NCBI GenBank assembly: GCA_015655035.1 | Contig: JAATFS010000123.1 | Coordinates: forward strand, 1 to 18,531 | Direction: 5' to 3' | DNA length: 18,531 nt | Source of the DNA: Lysobacterales bacterium | GTDB lineage: Bacteria > Pseudomonadota > Gammaproteobacteria > Xanthomonadales > Xanthomonadaceae | Shown here: positions 1 through 7,934 of the stretch, piece by piece | Position numbering within the stretch: the stretch's first letter is position 1 | Layout: the number at the start of each line of letters is the position of its first letter | Position numbers and translations under genes: made by a program | The notes under the pieces: model-generated | Told to the model about the DNA's origin: nothing | Database searches by the model: none | The model's input: the letters and a program-made list of their open reading frames with translations, nothing else

Positions 1-1034
1 AGGCGCTCGAAGCGCCTGCGGCCATGGCCAGGCAACTGCGTTGCAAGCGCCCATATCTGCCGATTGAGCGCGTCGTAGTAGGCCAGGCCGCCATGCGCGG
101 CCAGTGCCGCTGCGGCCTGCACGCCGACATCGACCACGATGAAGTTCTCGGCCTGGTTATGGATGTCGTCGAGATAGCGCTTGTCGTAGACATGCTCGAT
201 GAAGCCGGGCACGCCCATGAATGCTTGTCGCCCCAAGCGCGCGGTCTTCACCGCTTTGCCATCGGCGAAAAACTCGCCGGCATGGGTGCCCAGCAGGATG
301 CTGTCGGTCGCGTGCAGGGTCAGGAAGGTGCCTATCGACAGCTCGGCCGAGCTGAATTCACGATCGAAATCCGCATCGCCGTACAACTCGCGCTGGGTCG
401 CCAGCTGCGCGATCTGACGACCAACGCCGCACTCCGAACGCACGTGGCCATCGTAGAACGCATCGATCGCATCGCTGTTGCGCGCTGCCGGCGCATAGCC
501 GCGACCGAAGCTGCGGAAGCGCTGCCATCCCTGCGCCCGCGCGCCGCGCCAGCCGAAACCGATCCAGCCCAGCTGCACCGCCGAAAAACGATAACCCTCG
601 TTGTCCTGCAACTGCTGGCTTGCGCGCCGAGCGGCGCCGCCCAACACGAACGCATACGCGCAGACACTGGCCTGGTCGGCGAGCAGCCCGCGCAAGGCGT
701 CGGCACGCTGCGATGGCGGCCACTGCAGCGGCAGCACTGCGTGCAGATCACCGTTGGCTTGTGCGTCGGCCAGCGAAGCGCGCTGGCACGGCGTACCTGC
801 GGCCAGCACGGGTTGCTCGGATGCGATCGACTGGATTCGCCAGCCCAGCCTGCGCAGCAATGCTTCCAGGCATTCGGGCGACGCCTTGGCGACTGCCTCG
901 GAAACGGGCGCCGCGTTGTTTGGCGCAGCAGCCTGTACCGGCAATGCCAACAACGCCGCTCCCAGCAACACTGCCGCCAATACAACTCGGCAGCCACAGG
1001 CGCAGGTGCCGCCGCCGGATCGCTCGTTCGTCAT
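1..1034 (-). CDS. Secreted protein of uncertain family, possibly transglutaminase (Tgl)-like; 3' end outside window
   Basis: An open minus-strand frame of 344 codons runs without a stop to the left edge, so the C-terminus is missing. Residues about 16-36 are a hydrophobic segment ending ALPVQA, which looks like a Sec signal peptide, so the product should be exported. The mature part has a Ser-Glu-Cys motif (200-202) followed by a predicted helix, a GTFLTLHATDS strand region (235-245) and an Ala-Glu-Asn motif (295-297) before a hydrophobic strand FIVVDVG. A Glu-Cys pair plus a downstream Glu-Asn before a strand is the layout of Bacillus Tgl (Glu115, Cys116, Glu187, from memory). That link is inference; the family is not recognised with certainty. 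The start is uncertain: ATG at 1034 has no clear ribosome site, and another ATG lies in frame at 1055. The preceding minus-strand gene ends in a terminator at 1125-1149, so this gene is probably transcribed separately. Confidence 0.75.
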   Translation of the reverse strand, partial: MTNERSGGGTCACGCRVVLAAVLLGAALLALPVQAAAPNNAAPVSEAVAKASPECLEALLRRLGWRIQSIASEQPVLAAGTPCQRASLADAQANGDLHAVLPLQWPPSQRADALRGLLADQASVCAYAFVLGGAARRASQQLQDNEGYRFSAVQLGWIGFGWRGARAQGWQRFRSFGRGYAPAARNSDAIDAFYDGHVRSECGVGRQIAQLATQRELYGDADFDREFSSAELSIGTFLTLHATDSILLGTHAGEFFADGKAVKTARLGRQAFMGVPGFIEHVYDKRYLDDIHNQAENFIVVDVGVQAAAALAAHGGLAYYDALNRQIWALATQLPGHGRRRFER

Positions 1035-1124
1035 TGGATGCAGGCAGGCAAGCATCACTCCGCGGTTCGTGCGAGATCACCGCCATCATGATCGCGCCCA
1101 GGCTAGACCACCAGCACAAACGAA

Positions 1125-1149
1125 AAGGCCCCGGAATACACGGGGCCTT
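1125..1149 (-). terminator. Rho-independent terminator of the glycine-zipper gene
   Basis: A 9-bp perfect GC-rich stem (AAGGCCCCG / CGGGGCCTT) with a 7-nt loop. Read on the minus strand it is followed by TTCGTTT, completing a run of T residues. It lies 21 bp after the stop codon of the gene ending at 1171 and isolates it from the next minus-strand gene. Confidence 0.85.
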
Positions 1150-1170
1150 CGTCGCAACCTAACACGCCGC

Positions 1171-1545
1171 TCAGCGTCGCTCGCAGACCGTCTTGGTGAC
1201 ACGGTTGCCGTTGTTTTCCTGGCGCCTGCCCTGGACGTAGCGCCCAGTTGCACCGCCCGCTACCGCGCCGCCGACGGTCGCCAGCTTCTTGCCACTGCCG
1301 CTGCCGAACTGGTTGCCGAGCAGGCCACCAACCACAGCACCGACCGCAGTACCACCCACCCGGTTCGGGTCGCTGCTGTTCTTTTCCACTTCAACCTTCT
1401 TGCACCTGACCTTGGTGCCGTCGTTGAAGCGACGTCCTTCGTCCTCTGGACCATAGCTGCGCGCCTGCGCCATTGAAGTAACGGCCAGCAGGCTCAGCAT
1501 GCAGATGCCCAGAAGCGATTTATGCGTGTTCGTTTTCGTGTTCAT
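1171..1545 (-). CDS. Glycine-zipper (17-kDa surface antigen-like) envelope protein
   Basis: This 124-residue protein starts at ATG 1545, which is preceded by AGAGGAA at good spacing; a longer open frame upstream lacks such support. Residues 1-28 form a signal peptide ending SMAQA before RSYG, with no lipobox, so it is likely periplasmic or outer-membrane associated rather than a lipoprotein. The middle has glycine-zipper repeats (GGTAVGAVVGGLLGNQFGSG and, further on, GGAVAGGATG), the hallmark of the glycine zipper 2TM / Rickettsia 17-kDa antigen family (SlyB- and OsmB-like). Such segments form tightly packed helical pairs in membranes. The C-terminal tail is basic and ends near a Cys (TKTVCERR). 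An intrinsic terminator follows. The exact cellular role of such proteins is generally unclear. Confidence 0.85.
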   Translation of the reverse strand: MNTKTNTHKSLLGICMLSLLAVTSMAQARSYGPEDEGRRFNDGTKVRCKKVEVEKNSSDPNRVGGTAVGAVVGGLLGNQFGSGSGKKLATVGGAVAGGATGRYVQGRRQENNGNRVTKTVCERR

Positions 1546-1673
1546 GACGCCATTCCTCTTTCGTCGCCGACAGCTGCGGCAGTTCACGAGGCCACTGTGG
1601 GCGCCCTGCAGGGAACACAACGTGAAGCACGCGCGCCGCATTCATATCGCGGCCATGCATGTGCAGCGGCCGT

Positions 1674-2342
1674 TCATCGCGCCGCTGGTGTCTCCTGCGC
1701 AGGCGGTCCTTCCGCCGGTACTTCCGCTGGCGTCGGCACTGGCACTGGCACTGGTGTCGACGGTGCAGGTGCAGGTGTCGGCGGCGCTGGCGGTGTCGGC
1801 GGCGCTGGCGCTGCCTGCGGCTTGGGCAGGTAGGAATCCAATCGCTCGAAGAAGCGATTGTAGAAACTGGCATCCTGCACCGTGCTGCTGGCCACGCGCA
1901 CCAGCGAATCGTCGCTGCTGCCGACCGGTAGCGAAACCGAACCGAGCACGCCGACGCCGACGCTGGCGGAGGTCGAACTCTTCTTCAGTGCATAACGGTC
2001 CTGCAAGGCACTGACGAACACCCAGGCCTTGTCGGCGCCTTGCGACACACACGACACGCGCAGATCGAGCTGCTCGTGGCTGTCGTCGCGAGGCTGGAAG
2101 TTCTTGCTGCCTTCCACCCCGTTGGCATCGGCACGGGCCACGATGTAGCCCTGGCTCAGCAGCGCACGCCGGGCCGCCTCGCACGCCTGCGCGGCGGTTA
2201 CATCGACACTGCGCGAATAGGTGTTGTCGGAGTTGAAGGACTCGCGCATCAACATGGTGTCGCCCTTGCTACCCCCGCAGCCAGCGGTAGCGGAGACAGC
2301 GCTTGCGAGCAACGTCATCAGGGCCAAACGCACAACAGACAT
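1674..2342 (-). CDS. DUF2242 family lipoprotein with Pro/Ala-rich tail
   Basis: The 222-residue product begins MSVVRLALM at ATG 2342, preceded by a modest AGGG ribosome site; an upstream in-frame ATG at 2381 adds a non-signal-like stretch and is less likely. A signal peptide ends at a Cys in SATAGCGG (Cys22). The lipobox is atypical, with Thr at -3, but lipidation is plausible. The core, beginning ESFNSDNTYSR and continuing through AQACEAARRALLSQGY, matches the DUF2242 family, a group of proteobacterial envelope lipoproteins of unknown function. The last 45 residues are low complexity (PAPPTP and PVPVPVPTP repeats) and encoded by short tandem DNA repeats, so the tail may vary in length between strains. 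It is divergent from the EEP gene at 2516. Confidence 0.85.
   Translation of the reverse strand: MSVVRLALMTLLASAVSATAGCGGSKGDTMLMRESFNSDNTYSRSVDVTAAQACEAARRALLSQGYIVARADANGVEGSKNFQPRDDSHEQLDLRVSCVSQGADKAWVFVSALQDRYALKKSSTSASVGVGVLGSVSLPVGSSDDSLVRVASSTVQDASFYNRFFERLDSYLPKPQAAPAPPTPPAPPTPAPAPSTPVPVPVPTPAEVPAEGPPAQETPAAR
1735..1812. repeat. In-frame tandem repeats inside the DUF2242 tail
   Basis: Plus-strand reading shows three GGCACT units at 1735-1752, two GGTGCA units plus GGTGTC at 1762-1779, and an 18-bp unit GTCGGCGGCGCTGGCGGT at 1777-1794 repeated nearly completely at 1795-1812. All unit lengths are multiples of three, so slippage would change tail length without a frameshift. Confidence 0.8.
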
Positions 2343-2515
2343 GGTGAACCCTAAAGTCGGAGAATCGATCCAGGCAAGCATATCGCCAATGCCACGCGCG
2401 GGCGCAGCCGGGCCGCATCCTGCTCATCCCTCGGTTAGCCTGGAAACTGCGCACCCCGGCACAGCGCCATGGCCCGTGCCGTGCCAAGCTCCGGGTCCTG
2501 CTCTGGAGATCCGAC

Positions 2516-3364
2516 ATGAGCTCGTTCCGTCGCCGTTCCCTGCTGTGGTTGGCACTGTCGCTATTGCCGGGATATGCGCCGGCGATGGCGGCAGAACCGC
2601 TGCGGGTGATGTCGTTGAACGTCCGCACACCCGCGGACACCGAGGGCGACAAGCGCTGGCAGGTCCGCCGCGCCGCGATGCTGGCACTGCTGCGTGAGCA
2701 GCATCCGGACGTGATCGGCACCCAGGAGCTGGGCAAGCAGCAAGCGGACTATCTGGCACGTCACCTGGATGGCTATCGCTGGTTCGGCGAGGGTCGGCGC
2801 GGCGGCGATGGAGATGAACACATGGGCGTGTTCTACGACGGCCGCACGCTGAAGGTCGTCGACTCGGGCAACTTCTGGCTGTCCAACACGCCCGAGGTCG
2901 CCGGCAGCATCACCTGGGGCCATCCGCTGCCGCGCATGGTCACCTGGGCACTGTTCGAGCGCCTGGGCGATCGACGGCGCTTCTATCTATACAATACCCA
3001 TCTACCCTATCGCGACCAGGACGAGCCCGCGCGGGTACGCGGCGCCACCTTGATCCTGTCGCGACTGCGACAGTTGCCTGGTGACGTCCCCGTGGTGCTG
3101 ACCGGCGATTTCAACAGCGAACCCGATGGCGCGACCTACCACACGCTCACCGCCCAGCTCGCCGACGCGCGCGTATTGGCCCCGCAACGCGCCGGGCCAC
3201 CGGCCACGTTCCACGGCTTCACCGGCAAGGCCGACCGGCAACTGGACTGGATCCTGGTACGCGGCTTCGTGGTCAAGCACTTCGCCACCCTCGACCAACG
3301 CCCCGGCGGGGTGCTGCCTTCGGACCATTTCCCGGTCATGGCCGAACTGGCCTGGCCGAACTAG
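2516..3364 (+). CDS. Secreted endonuclease/exonuclease/phosphatase (EEP) family metal-dependent hydrolase
   Basis: A 282-residue protein with start ATG 2516 and GGAG at 2505-2508. Residues 1-26 are a signal peptide (FRRRSLLWLALSLLP to AMAA), so the enzyme is exported; the Arg run could suit Tat but is not a clean motif. The full EEP catalytic set is visible: Asn35 (SLNVRT), Glu71 (TQEL), His162 (NTHLPY), Asp198/Asn200 (TGDFNSEPD), Asp244-Trp245 and Ser-Asp270-His271. These residues bind a divalent metal and activate water for phosphodiester or phosphomonoester cleavage. Length and motifs suit the stand-alone secreted EEP proteins common in Xanthomonadaceae. Whether the substrate is nucleic acid, phospholipid or a sugar phosphate cannot be read from sequence. 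It is divergent from the DUF2242 gene, with 173 bp between them for promoters. Confidence 0.92.
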   Translation: MSSFRRRSLLWLALSLLPGYAPAMAAEPLRVMSLNVRTPADTEGDKRWQVRRAAMLALLREQHPDVIGTQELGKQQADYLARHLDGYRWFGEGRRGGDGDEHMGVFYDGRTLKVVDSGNFWLSNTPEVAGSITWGHPLPRMVTWALFERLGDRRRFYLYNTHLPYRDQDEPARVRGATLILSRLRQLPGDVPVVLTGDFNSEPDGATYHTLTAQLADARVLAPQRAGPPATFHGFTGKADRQLDWILVRGFVVKHFATLDQRPGGVLPSDHFPVMAELAWPN

Positions 3365-3425
3365 ACATTGCCCAAGCGCGATCCGTCGATCCCAGCGCCG
3401 GGCGGATCGGCCCGGTCGAGCGGTG

Positions 3426-3683
3426 TTGGGGAATCGGCGCGTCCACCGGTCATCGCTGTGCTTCGGCATCGCGACCTTTGCATTGGCGGGCGCGCTGGCC
3501 TGGCGCGGCGCGTTCGCGCTCGACGCGATCGGCCCATCACTGCTGGCATTGCTCCCCACCGCGCTGGGCATGCTGATCGGCATCCGGCTACGCAGTCGCA
3601 TTTCCAGTACGTTGTTCCGCCGGGCATTTTTCCTGACTCTGTTGGCGCTGGGCGGACATATTCTTTGGCAGGCGCTGCGCTGA
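3426..3683 (+). pseudogene. C-terminal remnant of a TauE/SafE (TSUP) family permease
   Basis: About 75 residues before the TGA at 3681-3683 read like the end of a sulfite-exporter-type TauE/SafE permease: two hydrophobic segments (FGIATFALAGALAW and PSLLALLPTALGMLIG), then the typical basic loop IRLRSRISSTLFRRAF, then a last membrane segment LTLLALGGHILWQAL. The N-terminal two-thirds expected of this roughly 250-residue family is absent, because the intact EEP gene ends at 3364 just upstream. No ATG with a ribosome site precedes the homologous part; only TTG at 3426 or similar is available. The simplest reading is a 5'-truncated relic. A short expressed membrane protein using a TTG start cannot be excluded. 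Family assignment is from memory of the C-terminal pattern. Confidence 0.6.
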
Positions 3684-3731
3684 TTGCATTGCGCGCTTGG
3701 ATACGCCCCCCTGTTCGGGTCAGGCGAATAG

Positions 3732-3760
3732 AAAAAAAGCGCCGCCGTTGCCGGCGACGC
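3732..3760 (-). terminator. Rho-independent terminator of prc
   Basis: On the minus strand a 9-bp stem (GCGTCGCCG / CGGCGGCGC, one G-U pair) closed by a GCAA tetraloop is followed at once by seven T residues. It lies 32 bp beyond the prc stop codon, a textbook intrinsic terminator. Confidence 0.92.
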
Positions 3761-3792
3761 GTTGATTCAGGTCTCGACTCCCCTGCGCAGGT

Positions 3793-5976
3793 TCAGTCGG
3801 CCCACTGCCCTGGTCCGGTCGAGCGCGGCAGTACCTGCACCGACAACGGACGGTCGTGTTCCAGCAGGTTCAGCGCATCGGCCAGGATCGAGGCCGATTC
3901 GTTGAGCAGCGGGTCCGGACGCTTTTCGGCCGCTTTCTCGCGCGCGGTGTCCTTGACGATGTCGCGTTCGTTGCCAGTAAGGCCGTCGTCACTGTCTTCG
4001 GCCAACGGATCCAGCGGCAGGCCGAGCTGCTTGCGCGTAGCCTGGCGTGCCTTGCGCTGGGTGTCCTGCTTCTCGCGCTCGGCCACACGCTCGGCCTCGT
4101 TCAACGAGATGTATTTCTTGGCCTTTTCCTCGCGGAACTGGTTGACGTCCTCCTGCCACCACTGGAACTCCTTGTCGCCGGCAACGCGCGTGGCGTGCAG
4201 GCTTTCCAGCTTGGGCAGCAATGGCGCGAAATTGCCGTACTGGGTGTGCGGCACCGCAGCGATCCGGGTCCACGGCAACGCATTGTCGTAGGTGCTCTCG
4301 CCAAACTCGGTGGCGTCGACACTGGCCGGGAACGCGATATCCGGCACCACGCCCTTGTGCTGGGTGCTGCTGCCGCTGACGCGGAAGAACTGGGCGATGG
4401 TCAGCTTGACCTGGCCGAAGCGCTGGCCTTCGGCGGCGGGCCAACGGTCGAGGTCGACGATGTTCTGCACCGTGCCCTTGCCGAAACTGGTTTCACCGAT
4501 CACCAGGCCACGGCCGTAGTCCTGGATGGCGCCGGCAAAGATCTCCGAGGCGGAGGCCGAGCCACGGTTGATCAGCACGGCCAACGGGCCATCCCATGCC
4601 ACCGCTTCGCTGCGATCGCCATTGACGGTGACACGGCCACCGGACTCGCGCACCTGCACCACCGGGCCCTGTTCGATGAACAGGCCGGTCAGTTCGATCG
4701 CTTCGTCCAGCGAACCACCGCCGTTGTTGCGTAGATCCAGCACCACGCCGTCGACCTTGTCGGCCTTGAACCCGACCAGCAGCTTGGCCACGTCGCGGGT
4801 AGCGGACGCATAGTCGGCCGCGTTGCGGCGACGGCCTTCGAAATCCTGGTAGAAGCCCGGCAACTTGATGATGCCGACCCGCCGCTGCGGCTCGTCGTCC
4901 TTGGCCGGGACCGTAATGGTTTCGCCCTTGGCAGCCTGCTCGGCCAGGCGCACCTTCTGCCGGGTCAGCAGCAGCGTGCGATGGTTGCCGTCGATGCCCG
5001 ACTCGGCCGGGATGTATTCCAGCCGCACCAGGGTGTCCTTCTTGCCCCGGATCTTGGCGACCACATCGTCGATGCGCCAGCCGATCACGTCTTCGACCGG
5101 GCCGCTCTTGTCCTGGCCCACCCCGACGATGCGGTCGCCGGGCTTCAGGGTACCGTCCACTGCCGCCGGGCCGCCGGGGATGACTTCGCGGATCACCACC
5201 ATGTCGTCCTGCTTCTGCAGCTGCGCCCCGATGCCTTCCAGCGACAGCGACATCTGCTGGTTGAAATTCTCGGCGGTACGCGGAGTGAAGTAGTCGGTAT
5301 GCGGATCGACCGCGTTGGTATAGGCGTTCAGGAAGAACTGGAATACGTCATCGGCCTTGAGCTCATTGACCGACTTGGAAAGGTTGGCATAACGCTTGTC
5401 CAGCGTCTTGCGGATGTCGTCGGACTTCTTGCCCGCGAGCTTGAGCCGCAACCAGTCGTTCATCACCGACTGCCGCCACAACTGGTCCAGCTGCGCGTCA
5501 TCGGCTGCCCACGGCACCTTCTCGCGGTCGTATTCGAACTTCTCGTGGCCGCTGAAATCGAAATCCTGCTTGAGCAGCTTGCGCGCATAGTCCACGCGCT
5601 GGCCCACGCGCTTCTTGTAGAGCGAGAACACCTGGAACGCCGGCTCCAGGTTGCCGCCCCGGAGGGCCTCGCCCACACCGGCCTCGAATGGCGCAAAGCC
5701 ATCGATGTCGGCCTGCGTGAAGAATTGCTTGCCGCCGTCCAGCGTCTCCAGATAACGCTTGAACACGTCCTTGGACGTGGCCTCGTCCAGCGTGCGCGGC
5801 CGGTAGGCATAGCGACTGTCGGACAGCAGGCCATACACCAGCTTGGTGGCGGTGGACTGATCGGCCGTGGCCGCTGCCGGCAACGCGTTGTCGGCGCGCG
5901 CGAACAACGCCAACGGAGTGGTCAGCGCCAAGGCGAGCAGACAGGCTTTCAGCGACACGGAAACTTTGTAATTCAT
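3793..5976 (-). CDS. prc: Carboxy-terminal processing (tail-specific) protease Prc/Tsp, S41A family
   Basis: A 727-residue periplasmic protease with a signal peptide at about 1-30 (LKACLLALALTTPLALFARA). It has an N-terminal helical domain, a PDZ domain at about 240-325 (EGIGAQLQKQ, GGPAAVDGTLKPGDRI), then the S41 catalytic domain with substrate-binding LDLRNNGGGSL (413-423). The nucleophile is Ser475 in GSASASE and the general base Lys500 in FGKGTVQ; their 25-residue spacing is that of characterised S41 proteases. The charged C-terminal part (about 590-690) corresponds to the DUF3340 tail of Gram-negative Prc. The family degrades or trims proteins at the C-terminus, including cell-wall hydrolases and lipoproteins, which suits the peptidoglycan genes nearby. 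Start ATG 5976 has GAGAG upstream. The length is somewhat longer than E. coli Prc. It ends in its own terminator and lies 243 bp after lipA, so it is probably a separate transcription unit. Confidence 0.96.
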   Translation of the reverse strand: MNYKVSVSLKACLLALALTTPLALFARADNALPAAATADQSTATKLVYGLLSDSRYAYRPRTLDEATSKDVFKRYLETLDGGKQFFTQADIDGFAPFEAGVGEALRGGNLEPAFQVFSLYKKRVGQRVDYARKLLKQDFDFSGHEKFEYDREKVPWAADDAQLDQLWRQSVMNDWLRLKLAGKKSDDIRKTLDKRYANLSKSVNELKADDVFQFFLNAYTNAVDPHTDYFTPRTAENFNQQMSLSLEGIGAQLQKQDDMVVIREVIPGGPAAVDGTLKPGDRIVGVGQDKSGPVEDVIGWRIDDVVAKIRGKKDTLVRLEYIPAESGIDGNHRTLLLTRQKVRLAEQAAKGETITVPAKDDEPQRRVGIIKLPGFYQDFEGRRRNAADYASATRDVAKLLVGFKADKVDGVVLDLRNNGGGSLDEAIELTGLFIEQGPVVQVRESGGRVTVNGDRSEAVAWDGPLAVLINRGSASASEIFAGAIQDYGRGLVIGETSFGKGTVQNIVDLDRWPAAEGQRFGQVKLTIAQFFRVSGSSTQHKGVVPDIAFPASVDATEFGESTYDNALPWTRIAAVPHTQYGNFAPLLPKLESLHATRVAGDKEFQWWQEDVNQFREEKAKKYISLNEAERVAEREKQDTQRKARQATRKQLGLPLDPLAEDSDDGLTGNERDIVKDTAREKAAEKRPDPLLNESASILADALNLLEHDRPLSVQVLPRSTGPGQWAD

Positions 5977-6120
5977 CTAGTTACTCTCGGCTGCGAAGCC
6001 GTCAGGTAAATACTGGTAGCGCATGGGACACCATCACAGTGCCGAAAGTTGCTGCGCTTGTCATCCACTGCCTGAACGAGCCTATCGCCGTAGCCGTAGC
6101 GGATTGTGAATGGCGTGCCA

Positions 6121-6142
6121 CGCGCCTGTTTCAAGAGGCGCG
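6121..6142. other. Hairpin in the lipA-prc intergenic region
   Basis: A perfect 7-bp inverted repeat CGCGCCT / AGGCGCG separated by 8 nt lies between the end of lipA and the start of prc. It lacks a T tract on either strand, so it is not a clear intrinsic terminator. It could slow polymerase or protect the lipA mRNA 3' end; the role is unknown. No convincing promoter was seen in the rest of this 243-bp gap. Confidence 0.4.
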
Positions 6143-6219
6143 CGGGTGCGTATGGGAGGCGTGCGCGCCGAGGTATCGTCGCGCTGGCGGAGTTCGCGTC
6201 AACCCCGGAGACGATGCAC

Positions 6220-7233
6220 TCAGGCGGCGACGCCAGCGCCGGCGGCCTGCCTGTCGGCATGGTAGGACGAGCGCACCATCGGACCGGAGGCGACGTGGCT
6301 GAAGCCCAACTCGTAGCCGTAGACCTCCAGCGCCTTGTAGTCGTCCGGCGACCAGTAGTGCATGACCGGGTGGTGATGCGGGGTCGGTTGCAGGTACTGG
6401 CCGATAGTGACCATGTCCACGTCATGCGCGCGCAGGTCGCGCAAGGTCGCCTTCACCTGCTCCAGGGTTTCGCCCAGGCCGAGCATGATGCCGGACTTGG
6501 TGGCGATGTCCGGATGCTGGGCCTTGAACTTCTGCAACAACGTCAACGACCACTGGTAATCGGCACCCGGACGCACGTTCGTGTACAGGTCCGGCACGGT
6601 CTCGATGTTGTGGTTGAACACGTCCGGCGGACTGCTGGCCAGGATCTCCAGCGCGCGGTCCATGCGGCCCTTGCCGCGGAAATCCGGGGTCAGGATCTCC
6701 ACCCGGGTGCGCGGGGCATGCTCGCGGATCGCCGCGATGCAATCGACGAAATGCTGGGCGCCGCCATCGCGCAGGTCATCGCGGTCGACGCTGGTCACCA
6801 CCACGTACTTCAGGCCCATATCGGCCACGGTCTGGGCCAGGCTCAGCGGCTCCTTCGGGTCCGGCGGCTTGGGCCGGCCGTGGGCGACGTCGCAGAACGA
6901 GCAGCGGCGGGTGCAGACCTCGCCGAGGATCATGAACGTGGCGGTACCGTGGCCGAAGCACTCGTGGATGTTCGGGCAGCTGGCTTCCTCGCAGACCGTG
7001 ACCAGGCGGTTCTCGCGCAGCTTGGCCTTGAGGTTCTGCACCGCGTTGCCGGAAGGGATGCGTACCCGGATCCACGAGGGCTTGCGCAGCACCGGCACAT
7101 CGGCGAACTGCACCGGCGAACGGTTGATCTTGTCGCCCCCCAGTTGCTTGGCCCCGGTCTGCAACGGCGCGGGCGCAGCGGCATCGGTGGAGATGACCTG
7201 CAAGGGGATGGAACGGGCGATAGGCTGGGTCAT
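6220..7233 (-). CDS. lipA: Lipoyl synthase LipA (radical SAM)
   Basis: The 337-residue enzyme inserts two sulfur atoms into protein-bound octanoyl groups, finishing lipoate on the E2 subunits of pyruvate and 2-oxoglutarate dehydrogenases and on glycine cleavage H protein. The auxiliary [4Fe-4S] cluster ligands are Cys81, Cys86 and Cys92 (CEEASCPNIHEC). The radical SAM cluster uses Cys107, Cys111 and Cys114 (CTRRCSFC). The conserved RSSYHAD motif near 321-327 holds the C-terminal Ser ligand of the auxiliary cluster. The chosen start MTQPIARS (ATG 7233) lies 17 bp after the lipB stop. The same frame stays open far upstream through lipB but without homology. The 50-residue N-terminal extension before the catalytic core is slightly longer than in E. 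coli. It is the last gene of the DUF493-lipB-lipA unit. Confidence 0.97.
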   Translation of the reverse strand: MTQPIARSIPLQVISTDAAAPAPLQTGAKQLGGDKINRSPVQFADVPVLRKPSWIRVRIPSGNAVQNLKAKLRENRLVTVCEEASCPNIHECFGHGTATFMILGEVCTRRCSFCDVAHGRPKPPDPKEPLSLAQTVADMGLKYVVVTSVDRDDLRDGGAQHFVDCIAAIREHAPRTRVEILTPDFRGKGRMDRALEILASSPPDVFNHNIETVPDLYTNVRPGADYQWSLTLLQKFKAQHPDIATKSGIMLGLGETLEQVKATLRDLRAHDVDMVTIGQYLQPTPHHHPVMHYWSPDDYKALEVYGYELGFSHVASGPMVRSSYHADRQAAGAGVAA

Positions 7234-7250
7234 GGCGTTACCGGGCGGTT

Positions 7251-7934
7251 TCAGGCCGCGTGGAGGTCGGGCAATTCGCGGTTGGGCTGCAACTCCAGTC
7301 CGAACTGGCGGGCCAGTTGGGCCAGCAGCACCGGCTTGACCGCGTCCATCCCGGAAGGACCGCCCAAGTCTAGCACCGAGGTCACGTGCAGGCCTTGATA
7401 GCCGCAGGGATTGATGCGGTGGAACGGCTCCAGATCCATCGCCACATTGAAGGACAGGCCATGGAAGGTGCAGCCACGGCGCACGCGGATGCCGAGCGCA
7501 GCCACCTTGGCTCCGGCCACGTACACCCCCGGGGCGCCGTCGCGGCGCTCGGCCACGATGTTCCACTCGTCCAGGGTGTCGATGAGGGCCTGCTCGATCT
7601 TGCAAACGTAGTCGCGCACGCCAATCTTGAGCCGGCGCAGGTCCAGCAATGGATAGACCACCAGTTGGCCAGGACCATGATAGGTGACCTGGCCGCCGCG
7701 ATCGACATGCAGCACCGGGATGTCGCCGGGCGCGAGCACGTGCTCGTCCTTGCCGGCCTGGCCCAGGGTGAACACCGGATCGTGCTCGACCAGCCACAGC
7801 TCGTCGGGGGTGGTGTCGTCGCGGTGGTCGGTGAACGCCTGCATCGCCCGCCACACCGGCGTGTACGGCTGCCGGCCGAGCTCGCGCACCTGCGCTGGCA
7901 GCGGCGTGATCGCAGCGGCGACTACAGCGTCCAC
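7251..7934 (-). CDS. lipB: Octanoyl-[ACP]:protein N-octanoyltransferase LipB
   Basis: The 227-residue cytoplasmic transferase moves octanoate from acyl carrier protein to lipoyl-domain lysines, the first step of lipoate synthesis. The signature RGGQVTYHGPGQLV spans 79-92. The catalytic pair is Lys143 (GAKVAALG) and Cys177 (INPCGY), matching the Lys/Cys dyad known for this family. The start is a GTG at 7934, preceded by GGAAGTGAA inside the end of the DUF493 gene, giving a 13-bp overlap and suggesting translational coupling. A later in-frame GTG (codon 16) would remove only a weakly conserved N-terminus and remains possible. It is followed directly by lipA, as in many gammaproteobacteria. Confidence 0.96.
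   Translation of the reverse strand: MDAVVAAAITPLPAQVRELGRQPYTPVWRAMQAFTDHRDDTTPDELWLVEHDPVFTLGQAGKDEHVLAPGDIPVLHVDRGGQVTYHGPGQLVVYPLLDLRRLKIGVRDYVCKIEQALIDTLDEWNIVAERRDGAPGVYVAGAKVAALGIRVRRGCTFHGLSFNVAMDLEPFHRINPCGYQGLHVTSVLDLGGPSGMDAVKPVLLAQLARQFGLELQPNRELPDLHAA

Noticed and set aside
24..1091. 355-codon plus-strand open frame at the left edge
   Set aside because: Composition is Arg/Gln/Ala-rich and without motifs. The minus-strand frame shows a signal peptide and natural protein composition.
3365..3430. Search for the missing N-terminal permease sequence in other frames
   Set aside because: No hydrophobic or homologous segment was seen in any forward frame here; the upstream region is the intact EEP gene.
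6220..7854. 544-codon minus-strand frame as a fusion upstream of lipA
   Set aside because: The part before 7233 overlaps lipB in another frame and reads as low-complexity Arg/Gly/Pro sequence. LipA homology begins near the ATG at 7233.
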